DNA of 64,000 bases from JAHECW01 sp035464095. Its GTDB lineage: Bacteria; Acidobacteriota; Thermoanaerobaculia; Thermoanaerobaculales; Sulfomarinibacteraceae. Position 1 is the stretch's first letter. Each line of letters starts with the position of its first letter. Positions 17,643 through 25,509 of this stretch are shown one piece after another. The translations under genes were made by a program, and so were the position numbers. Where the stretch lies: positions 59,906-123,905 of the forward strand of contig DATHSO010000150.1 in assembly GCA_035464095.1 (NCBI GenBank). Reading direction: 5' to 3'. The notes beneath the pieces are model-generated. The model saw only the letters and a program-made list of their open reading frames with translations. It searched no databases and was not told the origin of the DNA.

Positions 17643-17937
17643 CGCGGCCTGGTCGGCGTGCCGCATTGTGGGGCCGGCGGCTCGCCGGCCTCGCCCGGGC
17701 GTTCCGGACCTTAGTGACAGTCACAGTGGCAGTGCCAGTGGCAGTGGCAGTGGCAGTGGCAGTGAACAGTCGCCCGCGCCGCTGCCGCCGTCCACCTCTC
17801 CCACTCCTTCTCGCTCTCCCTCGCGATGGCGTTCAGCGCGCTGGGAAGGAGGAGCCGCCAGCGACGTGGCCGGGCTCGGGGAGGTGCTGGAGGTCGAACG
17901 TATCGGCTTGTCCTTGCACAGCGATCGGCTCACGGGG
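17643..17937 (+). repeat. Hairpin, CAGTGG hexamer array and pyrimidine tract
   Basis: Gene-free. GGCCGGCGGCTCGCCGGCC at 17672-17690 forms a 7-bp stem with a 5-nt loop; it and the six preceding bases TTGTGG recur exactly at 42111-42135. A CAGTGG hexamer array runs from about 17724 to 17764, ending in GTGAACAGTCGCCCGCGCCG (17762-17781), an 18/20 match to the copy left of the gene. A pyrimidine-rich tract follows at 17791-17822. The rest up to the miaB promoter shows nothing recognisable. Confidence 0.65.
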
Positions 17938-17943
17938 TAGACT
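17914..17943 (+). promoter_or_regulatory. Sigma-70 type promoter for miaB
   Basis: TTGCAC, an 18-nt spacer and TAGACT. The predicted transcription start falls at a GTG 7 nt after the -10 box, which opens a six-codon ORF running into the miaB start. Confidence 0.6.
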
Positions 17944-17949
17944 CCCCCG

Positions 17950-17970
17950 GTGAGCGTGTTTTGGGAGTGA
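17950..17970 (+). CDS. Possible leaderless upstream ORF (6 codons) coupled to miaB
   Basis: GTG at the predicted +1 of the promoter, coding MSVFWE and a TGA. The TGA overlaps the GTG of miaB (GTGA). It is read from the layout alone and is too short for coding statistics. Confidence 0.35.
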   Translation: MSVFWE

Positions 17971-19313
17971 AACGCAATCTCACCATGAGGACCTTCTTCG
18001 TCGAGACCTGGGGCTGCCAGATGAATCAGCACGACAGCGAGCTGATCGAGGGGCAGCTGCGGCGCCACGGCCTCGAGCCGGCCCCGTCGGCCAACGGCGC
18101 CGATCTGGTCGTCCTCAACACCTGCTCGGTCCGGGACAAGCCGGTCCAGAAGATCATCAGCCGGATCGGCGCCCTCGCGAAGTCCAGCCCGCGCACCACC
18201 ATCGGGGTGTGCGGTTGCGTTGCCGAGCAGGAGGGTGGGGCCCTGCTCGACCGGTCGCACTCGGTGGGCTTCGTGCTCGGGCCGGGTCAGGCCGGCCGGA
18301 TCGGCGAGGCGGTCCGCGCGCTGACCCAGGGCGAGCGACCTGTCTTCACGGGCTTCGACGCCGAGACCGAGCACAACCACCGGACGATCTTCCGCAAGAG
18401 CTCGACCCGGGGCATGGTCACGGTGATCGAGGGCTGCAACGAGTTCTGCACCTTCTGCATCGTGCCCTACACCCGGGGCCGGGAGGTCAGCCGGCCCCTG
18501 GACGGCATCCTCGACGAGGTCCGTAGACTCGCCGCCGACGGGGTGCGCGAGGTGGAGCTCCTCGGCCAGACGATCAACGCCTACCGCTGCCCCCGGACCG
18601 GGGCCGACCTGGCCGGCCTGCTGGAGCGGGTGGCGGGGGTCGATGGTCTCCTCAGGGTGCGCTTCATCACCTCGCACCCGCGCCACTTCGACCAGGGTCT
18701 GATCGATGTTATTGCAGCGAAAGCCACTGTTTTCAGTTATTTACATCTTCCAATCCAGTCCGGTTCGGACCCGGTCCTGAAACGGATGCACCGCCGGTAC
18801 ACCCGCGGGGAGTACCTCGACCTGGTGGCCCGGATCCGAGCCGCCTCCCCGGAGATCAACCTGTCGACGGACATCATCGTCGGCTTTCCGGGGGAGAGCG
18901 AGGCCGACTTCGAAGCCACCCTGGCGGTGCTCGACGAGGTCCGATTCGGCCAGGTCTTCGCCTTCGGGTTCTCGCCGAGACCGCGAACCCCGGCTGCCCG
19001 CTACCGCCCCCGGGTGCCCGACGAGGTCGTCAGCGAGAGGCTCCAACGCCTGTTCGCCATGACCGACCGGATCTCCCTGGAGCTCAACCAGGAGCTCGTG
19101 GGCCGTCGGGTGCAGGTCCTCATCGATGGGCCGAGCCGGCGCGACCCGTCGCACTGGCAGGGCAGGGGAGAGGACAACCGGGTGGTCAACTTCCCGGCCC
19201 TCGGCCGCGAGGGCGTGGGCGACCTGGTCGAGGTGGAGATCCTTCGGGCGGGTCCCCACGCCCTCGCGGGGGAGATCGTCGCCGGCGCCGTGCGGCTTCC
19301 GGTCCTTCCTTGA
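17967..19313 (+). CDS. miaB: tRNA-2-methylthio-N6-dimethylallyladenosine synthase
   Basis: 448 residues from GTG 17967; ATG 17985 would give 442 and begins MRTFFVETWGCQMN. It has the N-terminal MTTase Cys residues (WGCQMN, VLNTCSVRD, GVCGCVAEQ), the radical SAM motif CNEFCTFC and a C-terminal TRAM domain (about 375-445). It adds a methylthio group to i6A37 of tRNAs reading UNN codons. GTG 17967 is preferred because it overlaps the stop of a short leader ORF placed exactly at the promoter. Codons around 18706-18760 are unusually AT-rich. Confidence 0.93.
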   Translation: MKRNLTMRTFFVETWGCQMNQHDSELIEGQLRRHGLEPAPSANGADLVVLNTCSVRDKPVQKIISRIGALAKSSPRTTIGVCGCVAEQEGGALLDRSHSVGFVLGPGQAGRIGEAVRALTQGERPVFTGFDAETEHNHRTIFRKSSTRGMVTVIEGCNEFCTFCIVPYTRGREVSRPLDGILDEVRRLAADGVREVELLGQTINAYRCPRTGADLAGLLERVAGVDGLLRVRFITSHPRHFDQGLIDVIAAKATVFSYLHLPIQSGSDPVLKRMHRRYTRGEYLDLVARIRAASPEINLSTDIIVGFPGESEADFEATLAVLDEVRFGQVFAFGFSPRPRTPAARYRPRVPDEVVSERLQRLFAMTDRISLELNQELVGRRVQVLIDGPSRRDPSHWQGRGEDNRVVNFPALGREGVGDLVEVEILRAGPHALAGEIVAGAVRLPVLP

Positions 19314-19339
19314 CATCCGCCCCCGGTTCGGGGGACAGT
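19310..19339 (+). promoter_or_regulatory. Possible leaderless promoter for the bifunctional nuclease gene
   Basis: A perfect TTGACA, overlapping the miaB stop, an 18-nt spacer and GACAGT, then 5 nt to ATG. The -10 match is weak, but the spacing copies the other leaderless starts in the window. Confidence 0.4.
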
Positions 19340-19344
19340 GGGGT

Positions 19345-19845
19345 ATGACCGACACGAGCCCGTCGCCCCCGGTGAAGATGACGGTCCGAGCCCTGGTGGT
19401 CGACCCCTCCACCAACTCGCCGGTCGTCATCCTGGCGCGGCCCGAGAAGAACGCCTACCTGCCGATCTGGATCGGGGTCTGCGAGGCCAACGCCATCGCC
19501 GTCACCCTCGAGGGCGTCACAACCCCCAGGCCCATGACCCACGACCTGATGGTGTCCCTGATCTCGAGCCTCGGCTTCACCCTCGACCACATCCTCATCC
19601 ACAGCCTCGCCGAGAGCGTCTTCCACGCCTCCCTCCACCTGGTCGGGAGCGACGGCACGAGCACCCGCGAGGTCGACGCCCGCCCGTCGGATGCCATCGC
19701 CATCGCCCTGCGCGCCAAGGCCGACGTGCTCGTCGACCCGTCGGTGCTCGAGCAGGCCGTGGTCACCGAGGCGACCCAGGAAGAGGCCGTCAAGGCGGTG
19801 CTGGAACGGCTCCGCCCCGAGGACCTGGGCGATTACGAGATGTGA
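19345..19845 (+). CDS. Bifunctional nuclease family protein (DUF151)
   Basis: 166 residues. The BFN/DUF151 fold is recognisable from the core LPIWIGVCEANAIAVTLEGV, the PRPMTHDLMVSLISSLG helix and the terminal VDARPSDAIAIALRAKADVLV. Family members show RNase and DNase activity in plants and are widespread in bacteria, where the role is not settled. It follows miaB by 31 nt, and its promoter overlaps the miaB stop. Confidence 0.9.
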   Translation: MTDTSPSPPVKMTVRALVVDPSTNSPVVILARPEKNAYLPIWIGVCEANAIAVTLEGVTTPRPMTHDLMVSLISSLGFTLDHILIHSLAESVFHASLHLVGSDGTSTREVDARPSDAIAIALRAKADVLVDPSVLEQAVVTEATQEEAVKAVLERLRPEDLGDYEM

Positions 19846-19874
19846 CCGGGGCCCCGGAAGGCCGTCGCCCTCGA

Positions 19875-19904
19875 TTGACACCCTCCGCGACGCGCCCCTA
19901 TCAT
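19875..19904 (+). promoter_or_regulatory. Sigma-70 promoter for parAB
   Basis: A perfect TTGACA, an 18-nt spacer and TATCAT, 35 nt before the parA ATG. GGGAGG lies in the leader, so this gene, unlike many neighbours, has a conventional leader. Confidence 0.65.
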
Positions 19905-19939
19905 GGACGGCGCACGTCGCCGGGAGGCGCCAACCACCG

Positions 19940-20704
19940 ATGATCATCGCCATCACCAACCAGAAGGGCGGGGTGGGGAAGACCACGACCGCGGTCAACC
20001 TCGCCGCCGGACTCGCCCAGAAGGGCATCTCCACCCTCCTGGTGGACATCGATCCCCAGGCCAACTCGACCATGTCCAACGTCGACCTCGCAGGGGTCGA
20101 CGGCAACATGTTCGACGTCCTCACCGGCCGGCTGGCCCTTGCGGACGTGATCGTCCCCGGCCACCAGCCCAACCTCTGGGTGGCGCCCTCCCGGATCGCC
20201 ATGGCCAAGCTCGAGGTCTCCATGGTCGGGGAGCTCGACGCGCCCTACCGCCTCAAGGACCGGCTCGACGAGATCGACGGCACCTACGAGGCGGTGATCA
20301 TCGACACCCCGCCGACTCTGGGGCTGACCACGGTCAACGCGCTGGTGGCCGCTTCGGCCGTGATCATCCCCATCCAGTCCTCCTACTTCGCCCTCGAGGG
20401 CACCGACGACCTGCTGGACACCATCGACAAGATCAAGGCCCGACCCAACACGGGCCTGCGCATCCTGGGCGTCCTGGTGACCATGTTCGACCGCCGCACG
20501 CTCCTCGCCCAGCAGGTGGCGGACGAGATCCGGGGCGTCTTCGGAGACCTGGTCTTCGAAACCGTCATCACCAAGTCCGTGCGGCTCGAGGAGTCGCCGG
20601 CCCACCAGTGCAGCATCTTCGAGCACGCACCGAGCTCGAGCGGTGCGTACGAGTACTACCGTCTCTGCGAGGAGGTCCTCGAGCGTGTCCGACGCCAGCC
20701 GTAA
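19940..20704 (+). CDS. parA: Chromosome partitioning ATPase ParA/Soj
   Basis: 254 residues. The deviant Walker A KGGVGKTTTAVNLA at residues 9-22, Walker A' LLVDIDPQANST and Walker B AVIIDTPPTLGL are typical of chromosomal Soj-type ParA without an N-terminal HTH. It binds DNA non-specifically in the ATP state and moves ParB-parS complexes. It overlaps the parB start by 20 nt. No dnaA, gidA or rsmG is nearby. Confidence 0.95.
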   Translation: MIIAITNQKGGVGKTTTAVNLAAGLAQKGISTLLVDIDPQANSTMSNVDLAGVDGNMFDVLTGRLALADVIVPGHQPNLWVAPSRIAMAKLEVSMVGELDAPYRLKDRLDEIDGTYEAVIIDTPPTLGLTTVNALVAASAVIIPIQSSYFALEGTDDLLDTIDKIKARPNTGLRILGVLVTMFDRRTLLAQQVADEIRGVFGDLVFETVITKSVRLEESPAHQCSIFEHAPSSSGAYEYYRLCEEVLERVRRQP

Positions 20705-21575
20705 GAACATCGGTCTGCCCAACCGCCGGCGGATGCGCCACGACCGCCACTATGTGGACGAGCTGATCGCGCCCCGCACCGCCGACGGGATCGGCTTCAT
20801 GCTGCGGGTCAGCCAGATCGCGTCGAACCGCGACCAGCCGCGCAGCAGCCTCGGCAAGCTCGAGGACCTGGTGGACAGCATCCGCCGACACGGCATTCTC
20901 GAGCCTCTCCTGGTGCGCCGTCGGGACAGTGACGGCTTCGAGCTCATCTCCGGCGAGCGGCGCTTCCACGCCGCGATGATGGCGGGCCTCGAGGAGGTCC
21001 CCTGCATCGAGCTCGAGCTCGACGACCGGCAGGCCCTGGAGATCGCCCTGATCGAGAACCTCCAGCGCAAGGACCTGACGTCCTTCGAGGAGGGGGAGGG
21101 CTTCCGCACCCTCATCGAAAGCTACGGCTACACCCACGAGGAGGTTGCCAAGGCGGTGGGACGGTCCCGGGTGACGGTCACCGAGTCCCTGAAGCTCCTG
21201 GTGATCCCGGGCGAGGTCAGGTCGGCATGTCGGCATGCCGACATCACGGCCAAGAGCACGCTGCTCGAGATCGCCCGCGCTCCCGACGCCGAGGCCATGC
21301 TCGAGCTGGTGCGCGAGATCGTCGAGGAGCGCCTGGACCGTGCGGAGCTGCGCCGTCGTCGCCGGGGCGAGGAGGCCGTCGGCGCCGAGGGTGGCAAGCC
21401 CCCCGAGTCGGTGCGACCGTACGTCGTGCGGTTCAAGCCGTCCGCCGAGCGCCCCTTCGGCGTGTCGCTGTCGTTCCGGACCGAGACCGAGCCGGAGCCG
21501 CGACAGGTCATCGAGGCCCTCCGGACCCTGATCCGAGAGATCGAGGCGAGCCTGGAAGGCGACCAGGCCGACTGA
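20685..21575 (+). CDS. parB: Chromosome partitioning protein ParB, divergent
   Basis: 296 residues from GTG 20685, with GAGGAGG upstream. The N-terminal CTPase region has ISGERRFHAAMMAGL, where the usual GERRxRA Arg is His, and IALIENLQRKDLTSFEEGEGF. A helix-turn-helix, EEVAKAVGRSRVTVTESLKLL, follows. The next segment, where typical ParB proteins show a GHARAL-like parS-contact motif, instead reads ADITAKSTLLEIARAP. The C-terminal part is also atypical. Changed DNA specificity is therefore plausible. An 18-bp palindrome lies inside the coding sequence, just at this divergent segment. Confidence 0.92.
   Translation: MSDASRKNIGLPNRRRMRHDRHYVDELIAPRTADGIGFMLRVSQIASNRDQPRSSLGKLEDLVDSIRRHGILEPLLVRRRDSDGFELISGERRFHAAMMAGLEEVPCIELELDDRQALEIALIENLQRKDLTSFEEGEGFRTLIESYGYTHEEVAKAVGRSRVTVTESLKLLVIPGEVRSACRHADITAKSTLLEIARAPDAEAMLELVREIVEERLDRAELRRRRRGEEAVGAEGGKPPESVRPYVVRFKPSAERPFGVSLSFRTETEPEPRQVIEALRTLIREIEASLEGDQAD
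21227..21244. repeat. 18-bp palindrome within parB, copy 1
   Basis: ATGTCGGCATGCCGACAT, a perfect palindrome inside the parB coding sequence (codons for SACRHADI). The identical 18-mer is the core of the 20-bp palindrome at 24409-24428. It is the length of a parS site and starts TGT and ends ACA in its 16-bp core, but otherwise differs from canonical parS. Confidence 0.6.
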
Positions 21576-21799
21576 CGACCGAGAAGGAAACGAAGCCGGG
21601 GGAGCGTCGATTGACAGGTTTCTCCGCCCTCGTCGGCTTCAGGTTTACATAATATAACTTATCGGACGCTGCATCCGGGGCAGGGATCTGCGGAAAACGG
21701 GGCCCTGTGGAAAAGGCTGAGGAAAACTCCCCCGGCCCGGCCGAGGGCGATCGCCGGAGCGGCCGCTCGTGTAGACTGTGCCGCGATGAGGCTCGCACC
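21576..21799 (+). promoter_or_regulatory. parB-lptF gap with AT-rich patch and possible -10 box
   Basis: Non-coding. An isolated TTGACA at 21611 has no -10 at proper spacing. An AT-rich patch (21644-21660, containing TATAAC) is striking in this GC-rich sequence. TAGACT at 21772-21777 lies 8 nt before an ATG that opens a five-codon ORF into lptF, but lacks a good -35 box. Which element drives lptF is not clear. Confidence 0.35.
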
Positions 21800-21803
21800 A
21801 TGA
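21786..21803 (+). CDS. Possible 5-codon upstream ORF coupled to lptF
   Basis: ATG, 8 nt after the TAGACT box, codes MRLAP and ends in TGA. The TGA overlaps the lptF ATG as ATGA. The arrangement copies that seen at miaB. Support is positional only. Confidence 0.3.
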   Translation: MRLAP

Positions 21804-24265
21804 GGACCTTCGGCCGGCTCGACCGCTTCGTCATCCGCGAGGTGATTCCGCCCGCCTTCCTGGGCTTCGTGGTCTACACCTTTCTGCTCATGATGCGGCC
21901 CATCTTCTCCCTGGTCGAGCAGGTCCTGGTGCGCGGCGTGCCGTGGTCGGACGCCTTGGTGGTGCTCGCGAACACCATCCCTCACGTCATGGTCCTGACG
22001 GTTCCCATGAGCTTCCTGTTCGGGGTGCTCATCGGCGTCGGACGCATGAACGCCGACAACGAGATCATCGCGCTCCAGGCGAGCGGGATCTCCACCTCAC
22101 GGCTGCTGCGGCCGATCGCGCTGCTCGGGATCCTGCTCACCGTTGTCAACGCCTGGATGTACCTGAGGGTCATCCCGGAGGCCAACCGGACCCTGCGCGA
22201 GATGCGGGTGGCCCTGTTCGCCAGCGCCAAGAACATCGGTCGCATCGAGCCCGGGGTCTTCTACGAGGAGTTCCCGAACCTGCTGCTGTACGTGCGCGAG
22301 GTCGCCGACCGGGGCGGCCGGTGGCGGGGCGTCATGATCTTCGACACCAGCCATCCCGAGGAGCAGCGGCTGACTCTCGCCCGTCGCGGTCGGATCGTCA
22401 CCACCGGCGACGGCAGCGACTCCCATCTCGAGGCTCCGGAGCTCGGCAGAGCGACCGGCCCGTCGGATCGGTGGATTCTCCTGGAGGACGTGGTCAACCA
22501 CCAGTTCAACCGAAACGACCCGGAGTCGTACCGGTACTCCCACAGCTTCCAGCAGGTGGTGCGACCGGACCCCACCCGCAACGGCCAGGGCGTGTCCCGG
22601 TACCGGCTCGACATGCGCGAGCGCGAGACGGCGGAGCTCCTGCGCTACCTGGACAAGGGCGCCTTCGCCGACGAGGAGACCGGGATCACGGCAGCCGATT
22701 CTCAGGACCGCACCCTGGAACGACGCCTCGCGGTCATCGAGCTCAACCGGCGCCTCGCCATTCCCTTCGCGTGCATCGTCTTCGCCATCCTCGCCGTGCC
22801 CCTGGGCGTGGGCTCGCGGTCCGGCGGCCGCGGCCGGGGCTTCATCGTGTCGGTGGCGGTGATCCTGGCCTACTACGTCATCAACAACAACGGCGAGCTA
22901 CTGGCCGCGGAGGGCCGGGTTCCGCCGTGGCTCGGCGTATGGATCGCGAACATCGTCCTCACCGCCTTCGGCCTGCTCCTGATCTCGCGCATGGGGCGTT
23001 GGATGGGCGAGCGGCAGCGGCCGGAAGGGCCCCTGGCGCGACTGCTCCGGCGATGGAAGGCGGCTCGCCACGCCCGTGCGTCGAGCCACGGGCGGATCGA
23101 CCCCGACGCCGAGCCGCTGGTGGCGGGGGGCTACCCTGTGAGCCTCCCGCGCGGGCGGGCCGCCTCGCGCTTTCCGACCCTCCTCGACCGGTACGTCATC
23201 CGAAGCCTGATCGCGCCCCTGGCCCTGGTCCTGGTCAGCACCTCCCTGCTCTACGTGGTCATCGACCTCACGGACAACGTCGACCACATGGCGAAGAACC
23301 GGGTGCCCCTCGACGTCATCATCGGCTACTACGTCAACCTGGTGCCGCAGCTGGTCATGGACATCATGCCCCTGGCCCTGATGATCGCCGTCCTGATCCT
23401 GCTGACCGTGCTCGAGCGCCGACAGGAGCTCACCGCCATCAAGGCCGGCGGTATCTCCCTGTACAGGGTCGTCGTGCCGATCCTCCTCATCGCCTCGGCG
23501 ATGGCGGTTGCCATGTGGCTGCTGAGCGAGTCGGTGGTCCCGGACGCGAACCGCGAGGCCAAGCGCCTCCTCGACCGCATCAAGGGCCGGGAGTCGGTGC
23601 GCTCCACCATGGCTGGCGGACGGCAGTGGCTACTGTCCCGCGACGACGAGAGCTTCTACTGCTTCCTGCAGTTCGACGAGACCACCACGTCCATGGTCCG
23701 CTTCACCCAGTTCACGGTCGACGAGGCCATGGAGCTGCGCTTCCACCTCTTCGCCCAGCGCGTCAGCTACGACAACGGCTCGTGGTTCGCCGAGTCGGGG
23801 TGGTTCCGCCGGGTGAACCCCGACGGCAGCGTGGACTTCCAGATGATCTCGGGACGAGCCGAGATCGGCGTTCCAGAGGGGCCGGAGTACTTCGCCCGCG
23901 AGCGGCGGTTGCCGGCCGAGATGACGGTGGGAGAGCTCAGGGCCCACATCGACGAGCTCATCGAGTCCGGGCACCAGCCGGCCCGACTGCTGGTGCGCTG
24001 GCACCAGAAGTTCGCCTACCCCCTGTCGGCCTTCCTGATGGTCTTCCTCGCCCTGCCCTTCGGGCTCAACCGGGGCGGCCGGCGCGTCACCACCATGCAG
24101 GGCATCGCCCTCGCCTTGGTGCTCGGCATCGCCTACCACGTGTCCGTGGCCTTCTTCGGCAAGCTCGGCGAGGCCGAGGTGCTGCCGGCGGTCATCGGCG
24201 CCTGGGCGCCGGTGATCCTCGCCGCCCTGGTCGCCGTCAACCGGCTGACCACCCTGCGCACCTGA
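21800..24265 (+). CDS. LptF-LptG fused LPS export permease
   Basis: 821 residues. LptF and LptG are normally separate chains of about 360 residues. Here an N-terminal LptF-like half begins MRTFGRLDRFVIREVIPP with its helix bundle, a periplasmic jellyroll (about 150-300) and closing helices. A basic linker of about 60 residues joins it to an LptG-like half beginning TLLDRYVIRSLIAPLALVLV, with its own jellyroll and final helices ending LAALVAVNRL. The coupling-helix segments NEIIALQASGIS and QELTAIKAGGIS, which contact LptB, occur once in each half. The chain would supply the whole 12-helix membrane part for LptB2. Confidence 0.9.
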   Translation: MRTFGRLDRFVIREVIPPAFLGFVVYTFLLMMRPIFSLVEQVLVRGVPWSDALVVLANTIPHVMVLTVPMSFLFGVLIGVGRMNADNEIIALQASGISTSRLLRPIALLGILLTVVNAWMYLRVIPEANRTLREMRVALFASAKNIGRIEPGVFYEEFPNLLLYVREVADRGGRWRGVMIFDTSHPEEQRLTLARRGRIVTTGDGSDSHLEAPELGRATGPSDRWILLEDVVNHQFNRNDPESYRYSHSFQQVVRPDPTRNGQGVSRYRLDMRERETAELLRYLDKGAFADEETGITAADSQDRTLERRLAVIELNRRLAIPFACIVFAILAVPLGVGSRSGGRGRGFIVSVAVILAYYVINNNGELLAAEGRVPPWLGVWIANIVLTAFGLLLISRMGRWMGERQRPEGPLARLLRRWKAARHARASSHGRIDPDAEPLVAGGYPVSLPRGRAASRFPTLLDRYVIRSLIAPLALVLVSTSLLYVVIDLTDNVDHMAKNRVPLDVIIGYYVNLVPQLVMDIMPLALMIAVLILLTVLERRQELTAIKAGGISLYRVVVPILLIASAMAVAMWLLSESVVPDANREAKRLLDRIKGRESVRSTMAGGRQWLLSRDDESFYCFLQFDETTTSMVRFTQFTVDEAMELRFHLFAQRVSYDNGSWFAESGWFRRVNPDGSVDFQMISGRAEIGVPEGPEYFARERRLPAEMTVGELRAHIDELIESGHQPARLLVRWHQKFAYPLSAFLMVFLALPFGLNRGGRRVTTMQGIALALVLGIAYHVSVAFFGKLGEAEVLPAVIGAWAPVILAALVAVNRLTTLRT

Positions 24266-24268
24266 TCT

Positions 24269-24304
24269 CACCGCGACGACGCCAAGGTCGCCAAGCACCG
24301 CAGG
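24269..24304 (+). repeat. Degenerate AACCGCGAAG-type repeat
   Basis: The sequence from ACCGCGACGACGCCAAGG onward is a decayed member of the repeat family that builds the large palindromes at 38611 and 48484. Only one arm is visible here. Confidence 0.35.
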
Positions 24305-24408
24305 ATCGTCTGATCAGGGCACTTGGGGTTCGGCGCTTGGGGAATCGAGGCAACAAATCGCTGCGCCGGAAGGTCCGAACTTCAGATCGCGGAGATCACG
24401 GTGCCGAC

Positions 24409-24428
24409 GATGTCGGCATGCCGACATC
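24409..24428. repeat. 20-bp palindrome, copy 2, at the end of the serine hydrolase gene
   Basis: GATGTCGGCATGCCGACATC contains the same 18-mer found in parB. It lies between lptF/G and the convergent hydrolase gene, whose TGA stop falls in its edge. A related partial form, CCGACATGCGTCGG, is near the right end of the window at 63953. Confidence 0.6.
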
Positions 24429-25509
24429 AGGGCTGGGCGAGCAGGTCGTGGAAGCGGCGGCGCAGGGGGTGGAGGTCGACCTCGCCGTGGCCCGGGTGGG
24501 TGCGGTTGGTGAGAAGGACCGCGATCAGGCGCCGGTGCGGGTCGACCCACAGCGAGGTGCCCGTGAAGCCGGTGTGGCCGAAGGCCTCCGGCGCCAGGGA
24601 CGCCCCGGCCGAGCAGCCCGGCGAGGACGCCAGCTGCCAGCCGAGCCCCCGCGCCTGGCCGAGACCGGGGGTGTGGTTCCCGGTTGCCAGGGCACGCTCC
24701 TCGTCGGTGAGGAGGCCACCCCCCGGAAGGTAGACCGAGGCCAGGGCCAGGACATCGAGGGCCCTCCCGAAGAGGCCGGCGTTGCCGGCGGCCCCGCCCA
24801 GGAAACGGGCGTTGCCGTCGTCGGGCAGGCCGGGACCGGTGGCCGGGATCCAGCTCTCGTCGAGGCCGCGCTCGGCGATCAGCCGATGCTCCGCCGCCGG
24901 GACCCCCGCTCCGGCCGCGACCCGGTCGCCGGGCCGCGGCCCGAAGCCGATGCCGAGGCCGAGGGGGGCGGCGACCGCCTCCGCGAACAGGCGGTCGAGG
25001 GGTCGGCCGTGAAGCGATTCGAGCGCGAGCCCGAGGGTGATGAAGCCGGGGCACGAGTACACCACCTGCCGCCCGGCCGCTTCCAGGGGCAGCTCGCCGA
25101 GCACCGCCGCGAGCCGCTCCCGCCGACCCCGGCAGAGGGCGTACAGGGGCGCCCAGGCCGGCAGCCCGGAGCTGTGGGTCAGCAGCTCGAGGACCGAGCG
25201 CTCGCCCAGGGGTCGAGCGGCAAGCTCCGGCAGGAGCTGTCCGACCCGGGTGTCCAGGTCGAGACGTCCCCCGCGGCGGGCCAGGAGCACGAGCGTCGCC
25301 GTCGCGAGCGGCTTGGTGAGGGAGGCCAGGTCGAAGACGGTGTCCGCCGTCGCGGGAGCTGGCGGCGGGCCCAGGTCGGCCGTGCCCGTGGCCACCGTGG
25401 ACGGCGCCGACTGCCCCAACCCGACCCAGGCCGCGACCGCTCCGGGCGCAAGCCCGGCACGGACGGCGGCGGCGAGCAGCTGGGCGACGGCGGTTCGGAC
25501 CCCGCTCAT
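24427..25509 (-). CDS. Serine hydrolase of the class C beta-lactamase family
   Basis: 360 residues. It has the SxxK nucleophile motif in DLASLTKPLA (about residue 63), the YxN-like motif YSCPGF (about 150) and the HTG motif GHTGFTGTSLW near the C-terminus. This is the DD-peptidase/esterase group, not necessarily a resistance enzyme. There is no signal peptide, so it may be a cytoplasmic esterase or amidase. It shares one base with the thioesterase gene upstream on the same strand, so the two are probably cotranscribed. Confidence 0.88.
   Translation of the reverse strand: MSGVRTAVAQLLAAAVRAGLAPGAVAAWVGLGQSAPSTVATGTADLGPPPAPATADTVFDLASLTKPLATATLVLLARRGGRLDLDTRVGQLLPELAARPLGERSVLELLTHSSGLPAWAPLYALCRGRRERLAAVLGELPLEAAGRQVVYSCPGFITLGLALESLHGRPLDRLFAEAVAAPLGLGIGFGPRPGDRVAAGAGVPAAEHRLIAERGLDESWIPATGPGLPDDGNARFLGGAAGNAGLFGRALDVLALASVYLPGGGLLTDEERALATGNHTPGLGQARGLGWQLASSPGCSAGASLAPEAFGHTGFTGTSLWVDPHRRLIAVLLTNRTHPGHGEVDLHPLRRRFHDLLAQP

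Noticed and set aside
21611..21616. Perfect TTGACA before lptF
   Set aside because: No -10 hexamer occurs at 15-19 nt; it is probably chance.
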